NCBI GenBank assembly: GCA_018402585.1
Contig: JAGYIO010000007.1
Location: 62,001 to 126,000 of the forward strand
Source of the DNA: Chthoniobacterales bacterium
GTDB taxonomy: Bacteria > Verrucomicrobiota > Verrucomicrobiia > Chthoniobacterales > JACTMZ01
Direction: 5' to 3'
DNA: 64,000 bases
Shown: positions 18,125 through 27,015 of the stretch, piece after piece
Position numbering within the stretch: position 1 is the stretch's first letter
Layout of the letters: the number at the start of each line of letters is the position of its first letter
Position numbers and translations under genes: made by a program
The notes under the pieces: model-generated
The model's input: only the letters and a program-made list of their open reading frames with translations
Told to the model about the DNA's origin: nothing
Database searches by the model: none

Positions 18125-19246
18125 ATGGCCAGCGTCACCCTTCAAAACGTCACCAAAATCTACCGCGGCCCCCGCGGTGAGGAAATCCCCGCCGTCCTCG
18201 ATCTCTCCTTGGAAGTCCCCGACAAATCCTTTGTCGTTCTTCTCGGCCCCTCCGGCTGCGGCAAGACCAGCACCTTGCGCATGGTGGCCGGCCTCGAAGG
18301 CCTCAGCTCCGGACGCATCCTCATCGATGACGCCGACGTGAGCGGCCTCCCTCCCGGCGAGCGCGACGTCACCATGGTCTTCCAGAACTACTCGCTCTAT
18401 CCGCACCTCACGGTGGCCGAAAATCTCGCTTTCGGCCTCCGCGTCCGGCGCCTACCCGCCGCCGACATTGCGCGCCGGGTCCGCGAAGCGGCCGCGATCC
18501 TCGGCATCGAAGACCTCCTTCCGCGTCTGCCCCGCGACCTTTCCGGCGGGCAACAGCAACGCGTCGCGGTGGGCCGCGCCATCGTCCGCCAACCCCGCGT
18601 CTTCCTGTTTGACGAACCCCTCTCCAACCTTGACGCCACAATGCGGGTCCAACTCCGAGCCGAGTTGATCAAGCTCCACCAGCGCCTCCAGACCACGATC
18701 ATCTACGTGACCCACGATCAGGCCGAAGCGATGTCCATGGGGACGAGCATCGCCATCCTCCGCGACGGCACGCTCCAGCAATCCGGCCGTCCGCTCCACC
18801 TTTACAACGAACCCCGCAACTCTTTCGTGGCCGGTTTTCTGGGCGGACCGCCAATCAATTTCATCCGCGGCACCCTGCACCCCCGCGAAGGCGCCACCCT
18901 GAGTTTTCGCGAACGCGACGGCGGATCCTTCGAAATTGAGCTCCCTCCGCAGACCAGAGCCAGCCGCTTTGCCGGTCCCGAGGTCCTCCTCGGCCTTCGC
19001 CCTGAACATTTCCAACCGCTCCTGCCCGGCGAAACCCCCGACGCTGCCACCTTCCCCGCCCACCTTGATATCGTCGAGCCCACCGGCGCCGACTCCATTT
19101 GCTACCTCCAAACCGGCGCTAATAGCCTCATTTGCCGCAGTCGCCACCTCGTTGAAACCCGCGAAGCCGGTCATCGCATGCTCTTCCGCGTCGATACCTC
19201 AAAGCTGCTCTTCTTCGACCCGCGGACCGACCAGCGGATGGACTGA
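18125..19246 (+). CDS. sugar-type ABC transporter ATPase (MalK/UgpC-like)
   Basis: Cytoplasmic ATPase of a sugar or glycerol-phosphate importer, 373 residues from ATG 18125. Walker A is LLGPSGCGKTSTLRMVAGLE, then the Q-loop FQNYSLYPHLTVAENLAFGL, signature LSGGQQQRVAVGRAIVRQP, Walker B FLFDEPLSNLD and H-loop YVTHDQAEAMSMG. A C-terminal TOBE-like regulatory region follows (LGLRPEHFQPLLPGE). No permease or binding protein is adjacent, which is common for a shared MalK-like ATPase. It sits between glgP and dgt, one base before dgt. Confidence 0.9.
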   Translation: MASVTLQNVTKIYRGPRGEEIPAVLDLSLEVPDKSFVVLLGPSGCGKTSTLRMVAGLEGLSSGRILIDDADVSGLPPGERDVTMVFQNYSLYPHLTVAENLAFGLRVRRLPAADIARRVREAAAILGIEDLLPRLPRDLSGGQQQRVAVGRAIVRQPRVFLFDEPLSNLDATMRVQLRAELIKLHQRLQTTIIYVTHDQAEAMSMGTSIAILRDGTLQQSGRPLHLYNEPRNSFVAGFLGGPPINFIRGTLHPREGATLSFRERDGGSFEIELPPQTRASRFAGPEVLLGLRPEHFQPLLPGETPDAATFPAHLDIVEPTGADSICYLQTGANSLICRSRHLVETREAGHRMLFRVDTSKLLFFDPRTDQRMD

Positions 19247-19247
19247 G

Positions 19248-20390
19248 ATGAACCTACTGCGCACTGGCGAAGACATCGAGCGCCACGAGGAGCAAACCCT
19301 CGCTCCGTTCGCGCAAAAATCCACCGCCACCCGCGGCCGGCTCCATGCGCAACCCGCCGATCGCTGGCGCAGCGAGTACCAACGCGACGTGGCCCGGCTC
19401 ATCCATTCCGCCGCCTTTCGCCGCCTCGAATACAAAACCCAGGTTTTCCTCAACGGCACCGGCGACCACTACCGCACCCGCCTGACCCACACCATGGAAG
19501 TCGCCTCGATCAGCCGCACCCTGGCTCGTGCCCTCGGTCTGAACGAAGACCTGGCCGAGGCGATCGCCCTGGCCCACGATCTCGGTCACTCTCCCTTCGG
19601 CCACTCCGGAGAAGAAACCCTCAACCGCCTGCTCAAAGACCACGGTGGCTTCGACCACAACGAGCAAAGCCTGCGCGTCGTCACTCTGCTCGAAAGCCCC
19701 TACGAGAATTTCGACGGCCTCAACCTCACTTTCGAAGTCCTCGAGGGTGTGCAAAAGCATGCCACCACCCGCACCGCGCCCGACCTCGGCGACTATCCCT
19801 GCTCCTGCCTCGAGGGACAAATCGCCGACCTCGCCGACGAAATTGCCTACTACGCACACGACGTGCAGGACGGTTTGGAAGCCGGACTGATCAAACCCGC
19901 CCAACTTTCCGACGTCGCCCTCTGTGCTGAAATTTCGCGCCACAACGGGCTCGACCTCACGGGTACCGAGGCCAAAACCACCCGACTCAGTCTTGCCCGC
20001 TTGCTCTCCAACCACCTGATCCACGATGTCCTCAAGGCCAGCGCCGCCCGCCTCGCCGCCGCCGGCCTGCACAGCGCAGACGACGTCCGCCGTCACCCCG
20101 ACCTCCTCATTGGCTACAGCGATCGCACCGCCCGCGAAGCCAAAGCCCTCCGCGCCTTTCTCTACACCCACCTCTACTTCCACCCCGAGGTCAATGACGC
20201 CAACCAGCGCGCCTGTGACCTCATGGCTGATGTCTTCAACGCCTACCTCCAAGACCCGAGTCAAATCGGCCGCGAGGCCACCCGCCGCGTGCCCAACAGC
20301 GGCCTCTACCGCGCCGCCGGCGACTACATCGCCGGCATGACCGACCGCTACCTCCTCCGCGAACATGCCCGCCTCTTCGACACCGCCTGA
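19248..20390 (+). CDS. dgt: deoxyguanosinetriphosphate triphosphohydrolase-like protein
   Basis: HD-domain hydrolase that cleaves dGTP or other dNTPs to nucleoside and tripolyphosphate, tuning nucleotide pools and sometimes aiding phage resistance. 380 residues from ATG 19248, one base after the ABC ATPase stop. The HD metal residues are visible in RLTHTMEVASISRTLA, ALAHDLGHSPFGHSGEE and GGFDHNEQSLRVV, and the C-terminal region contains AYYAHDVQDGL. Length fits the type 2 dGTPase-like subfamily. Confidence 0.92.
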   Translation: MNLLRTGEDIERHEEQTLAPFAQKSTATRGRLHAQPADRWRSEYQRDVARLIHSAAFRRLEYKTQVFLNGTGDHYRTRLTHTMEVASISRTLARALGLNEDLAEAIALAHDLGHSPFGHSGEETLNRLLKDHGGFDHNEQSLRVVTLLESPYENFDGLNLTFEVLEGVQKHATTRTAPDLGDYPCSCLEGQIADLADEIAYYAHDVQDGLEAGLIKPAQLSDVALCAEISRHNGLDLTGTEAKTTRLSLARLLSNHLIHDVLKASAARLAAAGLHSADDVRRHPDLLIGYSDRTAREAKALRAFLYTHLYFHPEVNDANQRACDLMADVFNAYLQDPSQIGREATRRVPNSGLYRAAGDYIAGMTDRYLLREHARLFDTA

Positions 20391-20400
20391 CCGCTCACCG

Positions 20401-20580
20401 GAAAAAGTGGCACGGGCATCCTGCCTGTGACCTCCAGTCATCATCGGTAGGATGCCGATGCCACCCCATCAACCAATCCCGCCCGCATGCCCAATCGCCT
20501 AACTCACCATGCCCGGCAACCCCAGGGGGCAGGGGCAGCCTGCCACCCCGTGCGCGGGTCCCACCCGTCACGAACGGTCA
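20401..20580. repeat. cluster of palindromic intergenic elements after dgt
   Basis: The 230-base gap holds GGCACGGGCATCCTGCC (from 20409), a near-copy of the palindrome found inside ileS at 35015, then a GTAGGATGCC-type partner, and further GGCAGGGGCAGCCTGCCACC and CGGGTCCCACCCGTCACGAA palindromic runs. These look like REP-type units in tandem. No gene fits in the gap. Confidence 0.55.
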
Positions 20581-20620
20581 TTGCCGGCGCCAGACCTGCG
20601 CGAGCAACTCGTTTCATGAC

Positions 20621-21497
20621 ATGATCCCGCCCCAACCCTCCGCGCTGACCCGCCTCTGGCCAGTTGCCCGGGTTGCGATCCTCGTCTGGCTCGGACTCCT
20701 CGCCTTCCTCGCCCTCACCCAGCGATCCATGATCTACTACCCATCGAAAAACCACGCCGCCGCGCTCGAAGAGGAAGCCACCAGCCAAGGCTTCCAAGCC
20801 TGGAAAAACCCGCAGGATGAAACCATCGGTTACCAAAGCCTGGCCGACCCCAGAGACCCCCGAACACCCGTCGCCATGGTCATTTTCCACGGCAACGCCG
20901 GGTATGCCCTGCACCGGAGCGACTACGCATCGCTACTCCGCGCCGCCGCCCCGGACCACGCCGTCTCGCTCTACATCCTCGAATACCCCGGCTACGGCGC
21001 ACGTTCCGGCAGCCCCTCGCAAGAATCCTTCCTTGTCGCCGCCCAAGCAGCCCTCGACAACATTCCGCAGGACATCCCCCTCATCCTCCTCGGCGAATCA
21101 ATCGGCACCGGCGTCGCCACCGCCACCGCCTCGGCTATCCCCGACCGCATCGCCGGCCTCCTCCTCCTCACTCCCTTCGACAACTTGGCCAACGTCGCGC
21201 AACACCACTACCCCCTCCTCCCCGTCCGCTGGATCTTGCGCGACCAATACCCCTCCGCCGACTGGCTCGAAAACTACCAAGGCCCCGTCGTGATCATCCT
21301 CGCCGCGAGAGACACCGTGGTGCCCGCAAAATTCGGCCAAAAACTCCACGACAATTACGCCGGCCCCAAACTCCTCCTCATCGCCGACCAAGCAGATCAC
21401 AACGACCTCCTCCACGCCCTCCCCGAATCCACCTGGCGCGAGGCACTGCAGTTCCTCCTCCTGGTGCCGCGGCACTCTCTGCCGCGTCCCCCGGTAG
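20621..21497 (+). CDS. alpha/beta hydrolase with N-terminal membrane anchor
   Basis: Serine hydrolase-fold protein resembling the YfhR/BEM46 group. A hydrophobic N-terminal helix (about residues 14-32) is followed by VAMVIFHGNAGYALH, EYPGYGARSGSP, the nucleophile elbow ILLGESIGTG (Ser), the acid region VVIILAARDTVVPAKFG and the terminal His region IADQADHNDLLHALPE. The substrate is unknown. Homology ends near codon 280. The reading frame itself stays open to 22177 through a palindromic repeat and antisense to the helicase, so the true stop was probably lost through a frameshift near 21460-21497. The 3' end given is an estimate. Confidence 0.72.
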
Positions 21498-21518
21498 GGC
21501 CGGCTGGCTCAGCCGGCC
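21462..21518. repeat. palindromic intergenic element
   Basis: Two adjacent perfect hairpins: CGCGGCA/TGCCGCG (21468-21474 with 21480-21486) and GGCCGGCTG/CAGCCGGCC (21498-21506 with 21510-21518), joined by a GTAGGG motif that also occurs at 45831. It lies between the convergent hydrolase and helicase genes. A CTCAAGTTTCCAACTC stretch at 21530 recurs near 32270. Confidence 0.6.
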
Positions 21519-21577
21519 GCTCCCCTTCACTCAAGTTTCCAACTCAAGTCTCAGCCCTACCTTCCGCCTCCCACCCC

Positions 21578-22801
21578 CTACCTTCTCCGCTTGATCCCAA
21601 ACGAATACCCGCTGCGGTGCCTCCCCCCACCCGCCGCACGGGCCTTCACGTGGGTCGCGGTCGGATCCAAAAGCGTCGTGTATTTGTAGTCGAAGCCGCC
21701 GAGCTTCAGCCGGGGAATCTTCATCCCGATGAAACGCTCAATCGATTCGATCATGGCCAAGTCCTCCGCCGTCACGAGAGTGAAGGCATCCCCCACGGCC
21801 TGCGCCCGCCCCGTCCTGCCGATGCGGTGCACATAATCCTCCGGATGCCCCGGGATGTCATAGTTGATCACGTGGGAAACCCCCGCGATATCCAACCCGC
21901 GGGCTGCGATATCCGTCGCGACGAGAACCTCGTAACGACCATTCTTGAAACCCTCCAGCGCCTCCTCACGCTCGCGCTGCGTGCGATTGGAATGCAAGGC
22001 CACCACCGAGTGATTTTCTTTCTTCAGCTGACGGGCAATACGGTCCGCCCCGTCCTTCGTCCGGCAAAAGACCAGGACGCAATCGAAATTTGTTTTCTCC
22101 ATCAACCCGGAAAGCAAATCATACTTTTGGTCCATCCCCACCGGATAAAAGGCATGCGTGATCGTCTCGGCTGGTGACATCCGGATACCGATCTCGATTT
22201 TTTCCGGATCATTGACCGCAAACTTGGCCAGCGATTCGATCTCGCTGGGCATGGTCGCCGAAAAAAACAGGGTCTGACGATTCTTCGGCAGCTTCTGGAT
22301 AACGCGCCGCACCTGCGGTAAAAATCCCATGTCGAGCATCCGGTCCACCTCATCAAGGACGAGGAACTCCAGTGCACCGAGCGGCACCTCGTTTTGCTCC
22401 ATGAAATCAAGCAAACGCCCCGGCGTGGCCACAATGATATCTGTCCCGCGTTGCAGCTCCTCCCGCTGCTTTCCGTAGCCCACTCCGCCGTAAAGCAACG
22501 TCACCGTGAGGTCGCTGAACCGCCCGTAATCGCGGAAGGCCGTTTCCACCTGCATGGCCAATTCCCGTGTCGGTTCGAGCACCAGACACCGCGGTGTCCC
22601 CTGATGCGATCCCAACTTGCTCAGAATCGGCAACCCGAAGGCCGCCGTCTTCCCCGTCCCCGTCTGGGCCGAACCCATCAGGTCCTTGCCCGATAAAATG
22701 ACAGGAATAGCCCGCAACTGGATCGGCGTGGGATCGACAAACCCCATCGACTGAACCCCATGCACCACCGCATCCGACAACCCCAACTCGTTAAAACCCA
22801 T
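21578..22801 (-). CDS. DEAD-box ATP-dependent RNA helicase (RhlE-like)
   Basis: Unwinds RNA duplexes, usually in ribosome assembly, RNA decay or cold adaptation. The 407 residues show all the core motifs: PTPIQLRAIP, SAQTGTGKTAAFGLP, PTRELAMQV, TPGRLLD, LVLDEVDRMLDMGF (DEVD instead of DEAD), FSATMP, VLVFCRTKDGADRIARQL, ATDIAARGLDI and HRIGRTGRAQ. The C-terminal extension is short and basic. The intact frame contrasts with the broken genes further right. Confidence 0.94.
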   Translation of the reverse strand: MGFNELGLSDAVVHGVQSMGFVDPTPIQLRAIPVILSGKDLMGSAQTGTGKTAAFGLPILSKLGSHQGTPRCLVLEPTRELAMQVETAFRDYGRFSDLTVTLLYGGVGYGKQREELQRGTDIIVATPGRLLDFMEQNEVPLGALEFLVLDEVDRMLDMGFLPQVRRVIQKLPKNRQTLFFSATMPSEIESLAKFAVNDPEKIEIGIRMSPAETITHAFYPVGMDQKYDLLSGLMEKTNFDCVLVFCRTKDGADRIARQLKKENHSVVALHSNRTQREREEALEGFKNGRYEVLVATDIAARGLDIAGVSHVINYDIPGHPEDYVHRIGRTGRAQAVGDAFTLVTAEDLAMIESIERFIGMKIPRLKLGGFDYKYTTLLDPTATHVKARAAGGGRHRSGYSFGIKRRR

Positions 22802-22918
22802 AAATAAGAAACCTCACGTAATGGCTCTGATCATCTCCCACCAGGTGCCGCCCGCAAAGAACAAACTGCGCCACCGGACTCCGGCCATCGCCTGTTCGCA
22901 TTGCCCCCCCCATGCCGG

Positions 22919-25666
22919 ATGATCGACAATAATATCGAATCCATGACCTGGCACGCTGCAAAACTGGAGGACGTCCTGGCCGAACTCGGCACGAAGCCCC
23001 GGGATGGGCTCACCGCGGCCCAAGCCGCCGCGCTGCTTGCCCGGCACGGCCCCAACCAACTTCCCGCGCCGCCCCGTAACAGCCTGCTCAAACGTTTTCT
23101 CCTCCAATTCCACAACGTCCTGATCTACGTCCTTCTTGCCGCCGCGATTGGCACCGCACTTCTCGATGAGTGGATCGACACCGGTGTCATTCTCGGCGTC
23201 GTCGTGATCAACGCTCTCATTGGCGTGGTCCAAGAGGGCAAAGCGGAAAAAGCTCTCGACTCGATCCGTGCCATGCTTTCCCCCAAGGCCATGGTGCGGC
23301 GCGAAGGACACAAGCAAACCCTCGATGCGACCAACCTCGTCCCCGGCGACATCGTCCTGCTCAAGGCCGGGGACCGCGTCCCCGCCGACCTCCGCCTCCT
23401 CGAAAGCCACAGCCTGCGCATCGACGAGGCACTACTCACCGGCGAATCCGTTCCCACCGAAAAAATCACCGCCCCGGTGGCCGATCACGCCGATCTCGGC
23501 GACCGCTTCTGCCTCGCCTACTCCGGCACCCTCGTGACCTACGGGCGAGGAACCGGAATTGTCGTCGGCACCGGTTCATCGACTGAAATCGGCAAAGTCA
23601 GCGGCCTCCTCTCCGAAGTCCAAACCGTCACCACCCCGCTCATCCGGCAGACGGACCAATTCGGTCGCTGGCTCAGCGCCGCCATCCTCGTTCTTGCGGC
23701 CGGCACCTTTGCTTTTGGCTACTTGGTCCGCGGACTCCCCCCCGTCGACATGTTTATGGCCGCGGTCAGCCTTGTCGTTGCCGCCATCCCCGAAGGCCTT
23801 CCGGCCATCATGACCATCACCCTCGCAATCGGCGTGCAACGCATGGCCCGCCGCAACGCCATCATCCGCCGCCTCCCCGCGGTCGAAACCCTTGGCTCGG
23901 TCACCATCATTTGCTCGGACAAAACCGGCACCCTGACCAAAAATGAAATGACCGTGCAGACGGTAGTCACCGCGGACGACGCTTACCGGGTGGAAGGCGC
24001 CGGTTATGTTCCCGAAGGCGCCTTTTTCGCCGCGCACAAAACCATCGACCCGCAAGACGGCCACCCGGTTCTGGCCGAACTCCTCCGCTCGGCGGTGCTC
24101 TGCAATGAATCGACCATCCGTGAAAAGGACGGGCGGTGGGTGCTCGAGGGCGAACCGACCGACGGCTCGCTCATCGCCCTCGGACTGAAAGCCGGCCTCG
24201 ACGCCAAACGCCTGCATGAAATTCACCCGCGACTTGCCACCATTCCCTTCGACTCCGCCCACAAATTCATGGCCACCCTTCACCAGGGCGAATCAGGCGC
24301 TTTCCTCATCATGAAGGGTGCGCCCGAGGCTGTTCTCGCCGCTTGCTCAACCCAGCGGACGCGCCATGGCGATGAACCAATCGACCGTGCTGCCTGGGAA
24401 AAGCTGATGCACGAGACGGCTCAACGCGGACAACGCCTCCTCGCCATCGCCACCCGACCGGCCGGCCGCAGCCAAAACACCCTGACCCCGGCCGATGTCC
24501 AATCCGGCCTCACCCTTTTCGGCATCACCGGGATTATCGACCCGCCGCGCGAAGAGGCCATCACCGCCGTGGCCGCATGTCAGAGCGCCGGTATTCGGGT
24601 CAAAATGATCACCGGAGACCACGCCGTCACGGCCCGAACCATTGGTCGGGCTCTCGGCATCGGGAATGGTGAAACCAGCTTGAGCGGACACGAACTCGCA
24701 GCAATGAACGACGCCGATCTCCCCGCCGCCGCCCGGGAAGTTGACGTATTTGCCCGGACCACGCCGGAGCACAAACTTCGCCTGGTCACGGCCCTGCAGG
24801 CGGACGGACACGTGGTGGCCATGACCGGAGACGGGGTGAACGATGCCCCCGCCCTCAAGCGGGCCGACGTCGGTGTCGCCATGGGGGTCAAAGGCACCGA
24901 GGCCGCGAAGGAAGCTTCTGCCATGGTGCTGGCCGATGACAATTTCGCATCCATCGCCTCTGCGGTGGAGGAAGGACGGGCCGTCTATGACAATCTCAAA
25001 AAAGCCATCCTCTTCATCCTTCCGACCAACGGCGCCCAGGGGCTCACCATTGTTGCCGCGGTTCTGCTCGGCATTGCCCTTCCCCTCACGCCTGTCCAGG
25101 TCCTTTGGGTCAACATGGTCATCGCCATCACCCTGGCCCTTTCCCTCGCCTTCGAGCCGCCCGAGCCCGGGCTGATGAGACGTCGCCCGCGCGTTCCCCA
25201 CACTGCGCTCCTCACCCCGCTTCTCCTCTGGCGCGTTTTTTTCGTTTCTCTCCTTTTGGTCGGCGGCACCTTCGGACATTTTCTTCTCGTGGCAGCACAA
25301 CCCGGCACCACTGTCGAATACGCCCGCACCGTGGCGATCAACACCCTCGTGATCGGCCAGATGTTCTACCTCTTCAACAGCCGTTATATCGTGGCACCTT
25401 CGTGGAATTGGTGCGGAATCTTCGGGAGCCGGCCGGTTCTTCTTGCCGCCATCACTCTCCTCGTCCTGCAAGCCCTCTTCACCTACGCTCCGCCCATGCA
25501 GTCCCTCTTCCAAACCGTGCCGCTCGCGCTCGATGACTGGCTCCGCATCTTCGCCTTCGGCCTTTTCGTCTTCCTCGCCGTCGAAATCGAAAAAGTCTTC
25601 CTGCGCCGCAGAACCGGCAAAGCCGGAAACACCATTTCACCCATCCCTTGTAGCGGGCGTCTATGA
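22919..25666 (+). CDS. P-type cation-transporting ATPase (P2-type, Ca2+/Na+-like)
   Basis: Membrane pump of about 916 residues, intact. N-terminal cation_ATPase_N segment (GLTAAQAAALLARHGPNQLP), actuator loop DEALLTGESVPTEK, ion-site helix VVAAIPEGLPAIMTITLAIG, phosphorylation site CSDKTGTLTKNEM, KGAPEAVL, hinge MTGDGVNDAPALKRADVGVA and a C-terminal bundle with NMVIAITLALSLAFEPPE. PEGLP is characteristic of type II pumps; the exact ion cannot be set. Start is uncertain between ATG 22901, 22919 and 22943. The stop overlaps the P450 start by four bases. Confidence 0.9.
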   Translation: MIDNNIESMTWHAAKLEDVLAELGTKPRDGLTAAQAAALLARHGPNQLPAPPRNSLLKRFLLQFHNVLIYVLLAAAIGTALLDEWIDTGVILGVVVINALIGVVQEGKAEKALDSIRAMLSPKAMVRREGHKQTLDATNLVPGDIVLLKAGDRVPADLRLLESHSLRIDEALLTGESVPTEKITAPVADHADLGDRFCLAYSGTLVTYGRGTGIVVGTGSSTEIGKVSGLLSEVQTVTTPLIRQTDQFGRWLSAAILVLAAGTFAFGYLVRGLPPVDMFMAAVSLVVAAIPEGLPAIMTITLAIGVQRMARRNAIIRRLPAVETLGSVTIICSDKTGTLTKNEMTVQTVVTADDAYRVEGAGYVPEGAFFAAHKTIDPQDGHPVLAELLRSAVLCNESTIREKDGRWVLEGEPTDGSLIALGLKAGLDAKRLHEIHPRLATIPFDSAHKFMATLHQGESGAFLIMKGAPEAVLAACSTQRTRHGDEPIDRAAWEKLMHETAQRGQRLLAIATRPAGRSQNTLTPADVQSGLTLFGITGIIDPPREEAITAVAACQSAGIRVKMITGDHAVTARTIGRALGIGNGETSLSGHELAAMNDADLPAAAREVDVFARTTPEHKLRLVTALQADGHVVAMTGDGVNDAPALKRADVGVAMGVKGTEAAKEASAMVLADDNFASIASAVEEGRAVYDNLKKAILFILPTNGAQGLTIVAAVLLGIALPLTPVQVLWVNMVIAITLALSLAFEPPEPGLMRRRPRVPHTALLTPLLLWRVFFVSLLLVGGTFGHFLLVAAQPGTTVEYARTVAINTLVIGQMFYLFNSRYIVAPSWNWCGIFGSRPVLLAAITLLVLQALFTYAPPMQSLFQTVPLALDDWLRIFAFGLFVFLAVEIEKVFLRRRTGKAGNTISPIPCSGRL

Positions 25667-26880
25667 CCGCCATGATCATCGACCAGCAGTCTGCCTCCCT
25701 CGACCCGCGTGATCCGGAGTTCGTCCAAGACCCCTATCCCTTTTACGCCGAACTGCGTGACCACTGCCCCGTCTTCCACTGGAAGGAATTAGGCCACTGG
25801 TGCTTCGCCGCCTACGATGACGTCGGCGCCCTCCTCCGCGACCGCCGCTTCGGCCGCCAAATCCTCCATCTTGCCACCCGCGCGGAACTCGGATGGCCCG
25901 AAGCACCCGCGCATCTCGCGCCATTCTCCAAATTCGAAGAACACTCCCTGCTCGAAATCGAACCTCCGTGCACACCCGCCTGCGCGGGTTGATCAATCCC
26001 TCGTTCCTCCCGCGCCAGATCGAGCGACTCCGTCCGGAAGTGGAGCAACTGTCTCACCAACTGATCGACCAATTCGCCGCCCACGGGTCCACCGATCTGA
26101 TCGCGTCCTTTGCCGAACCGGTCCCGGTCATGGTCATCGCCCGTTTCCTCGGCGTCCCCGACGCGATGGCACCACAGCTCCTCGCCTGGTCCCACGACAT
26201 GGTCGCCATGTATCAGGCCCGGCGGGATCGCGACGTGGAGGATCGCGCCGTCGCCGCCACCCTGGCCTTCAGCGCTTACATGCGCGGACTCCTTGCCGAA
26301 CACCGTGTCACTCCCGGCGAAGATTTTCTCTCCCAACTTCTCACCGCCCGCGACGACGAGGGCACCGCGCTGACCGAGGACGAGCTGGTCACCACCGCCA
26401 TTCTTCTCCTCAATGCCGGCCACGAAGCCACGGTCCACGCGATCGGCAACGGTCTGCAGGCACTGCTCACACGCGACGGCCCGGCCACGTTCCTCACCGC
26501 ACCGGCCACCTGCACCGAGGAAATGCTCCGCTTCGACACCCCTCTGCACATGTTCAGCGCTACGCGCTGGAGAACGTCGAGTATCGCGGCCTCAAACTGC
26601 GGCGCGGCGACCAGATCGGTCTCCTCCTCGCTTCAGCCAATCGCGACGAGCAAAAGTTTCCCTTGCCCGACATCTTCAACCCCGCGCGCAGCCCCAATCC
26701 CCACGTCAGCTTCGGCGCCGGCCTCCACTTCTGCCTCGGCGCTCCCTGGCGCGCCTTGAACTCCAGACCGCCCTCCGTGTCCTCTGCGAACGACTTCCCA
26801 CCCTGCGACTGGACGGCAAGGCACGCTACCGCGACACGTGGCACTTCCACGCCCTTGAATCGCTCCCGGTGAGCTGGTGA
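25663..26880 (+). CDS. cytochrome P450, frameshifted as given
   Basis: Haem-thiolate monooxygenase of the soluble bacterial type, split by three one-base losses near 25968, 26556 and 26745, each in a run of C. Read through them, the chain has the N-terminal region DPEFVQDPYPFYAELRDH, then HTRLRGLINPSFLPRQ, the oxygen-binding I-helix LLLNAGHEATVHAIG, the ExxR helix EEMLRFDTP and the haem loop SFGAGLHFCLGAP with the cysteine ligand. About 405 residues, the usual size. ATG 25663 overlaps the P-type ATPase stop. No ferredoxin partner is nearby; the substrate is unknown. First clearly broken gene in the window. Confidence 0.85.
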
Positions 26881-27015
26881 TTCCTTAGTCCGGAACCCTC
26901 TGCTGGATCGGCCGGCCGCCGCCTCTGCAACCCGTTCCAAAGCGTCCTCCTCACCTCTGCGGCTCTTCGCCGTGATGCCACCCTGTTGCGCCATGTCGTC
27001 TCTGCGTTTATAGAT

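Noticed and set aside
19254-20444. 396-codon minus-strand frame
   Set aside because: Antisense to dgt; the N-terminal residues are encoded by the palindromic repeat.
24347-25513. 388-codon minus-strand frame
   Set aside because: Antisense to the P-type ATPase; composition is non-biological.
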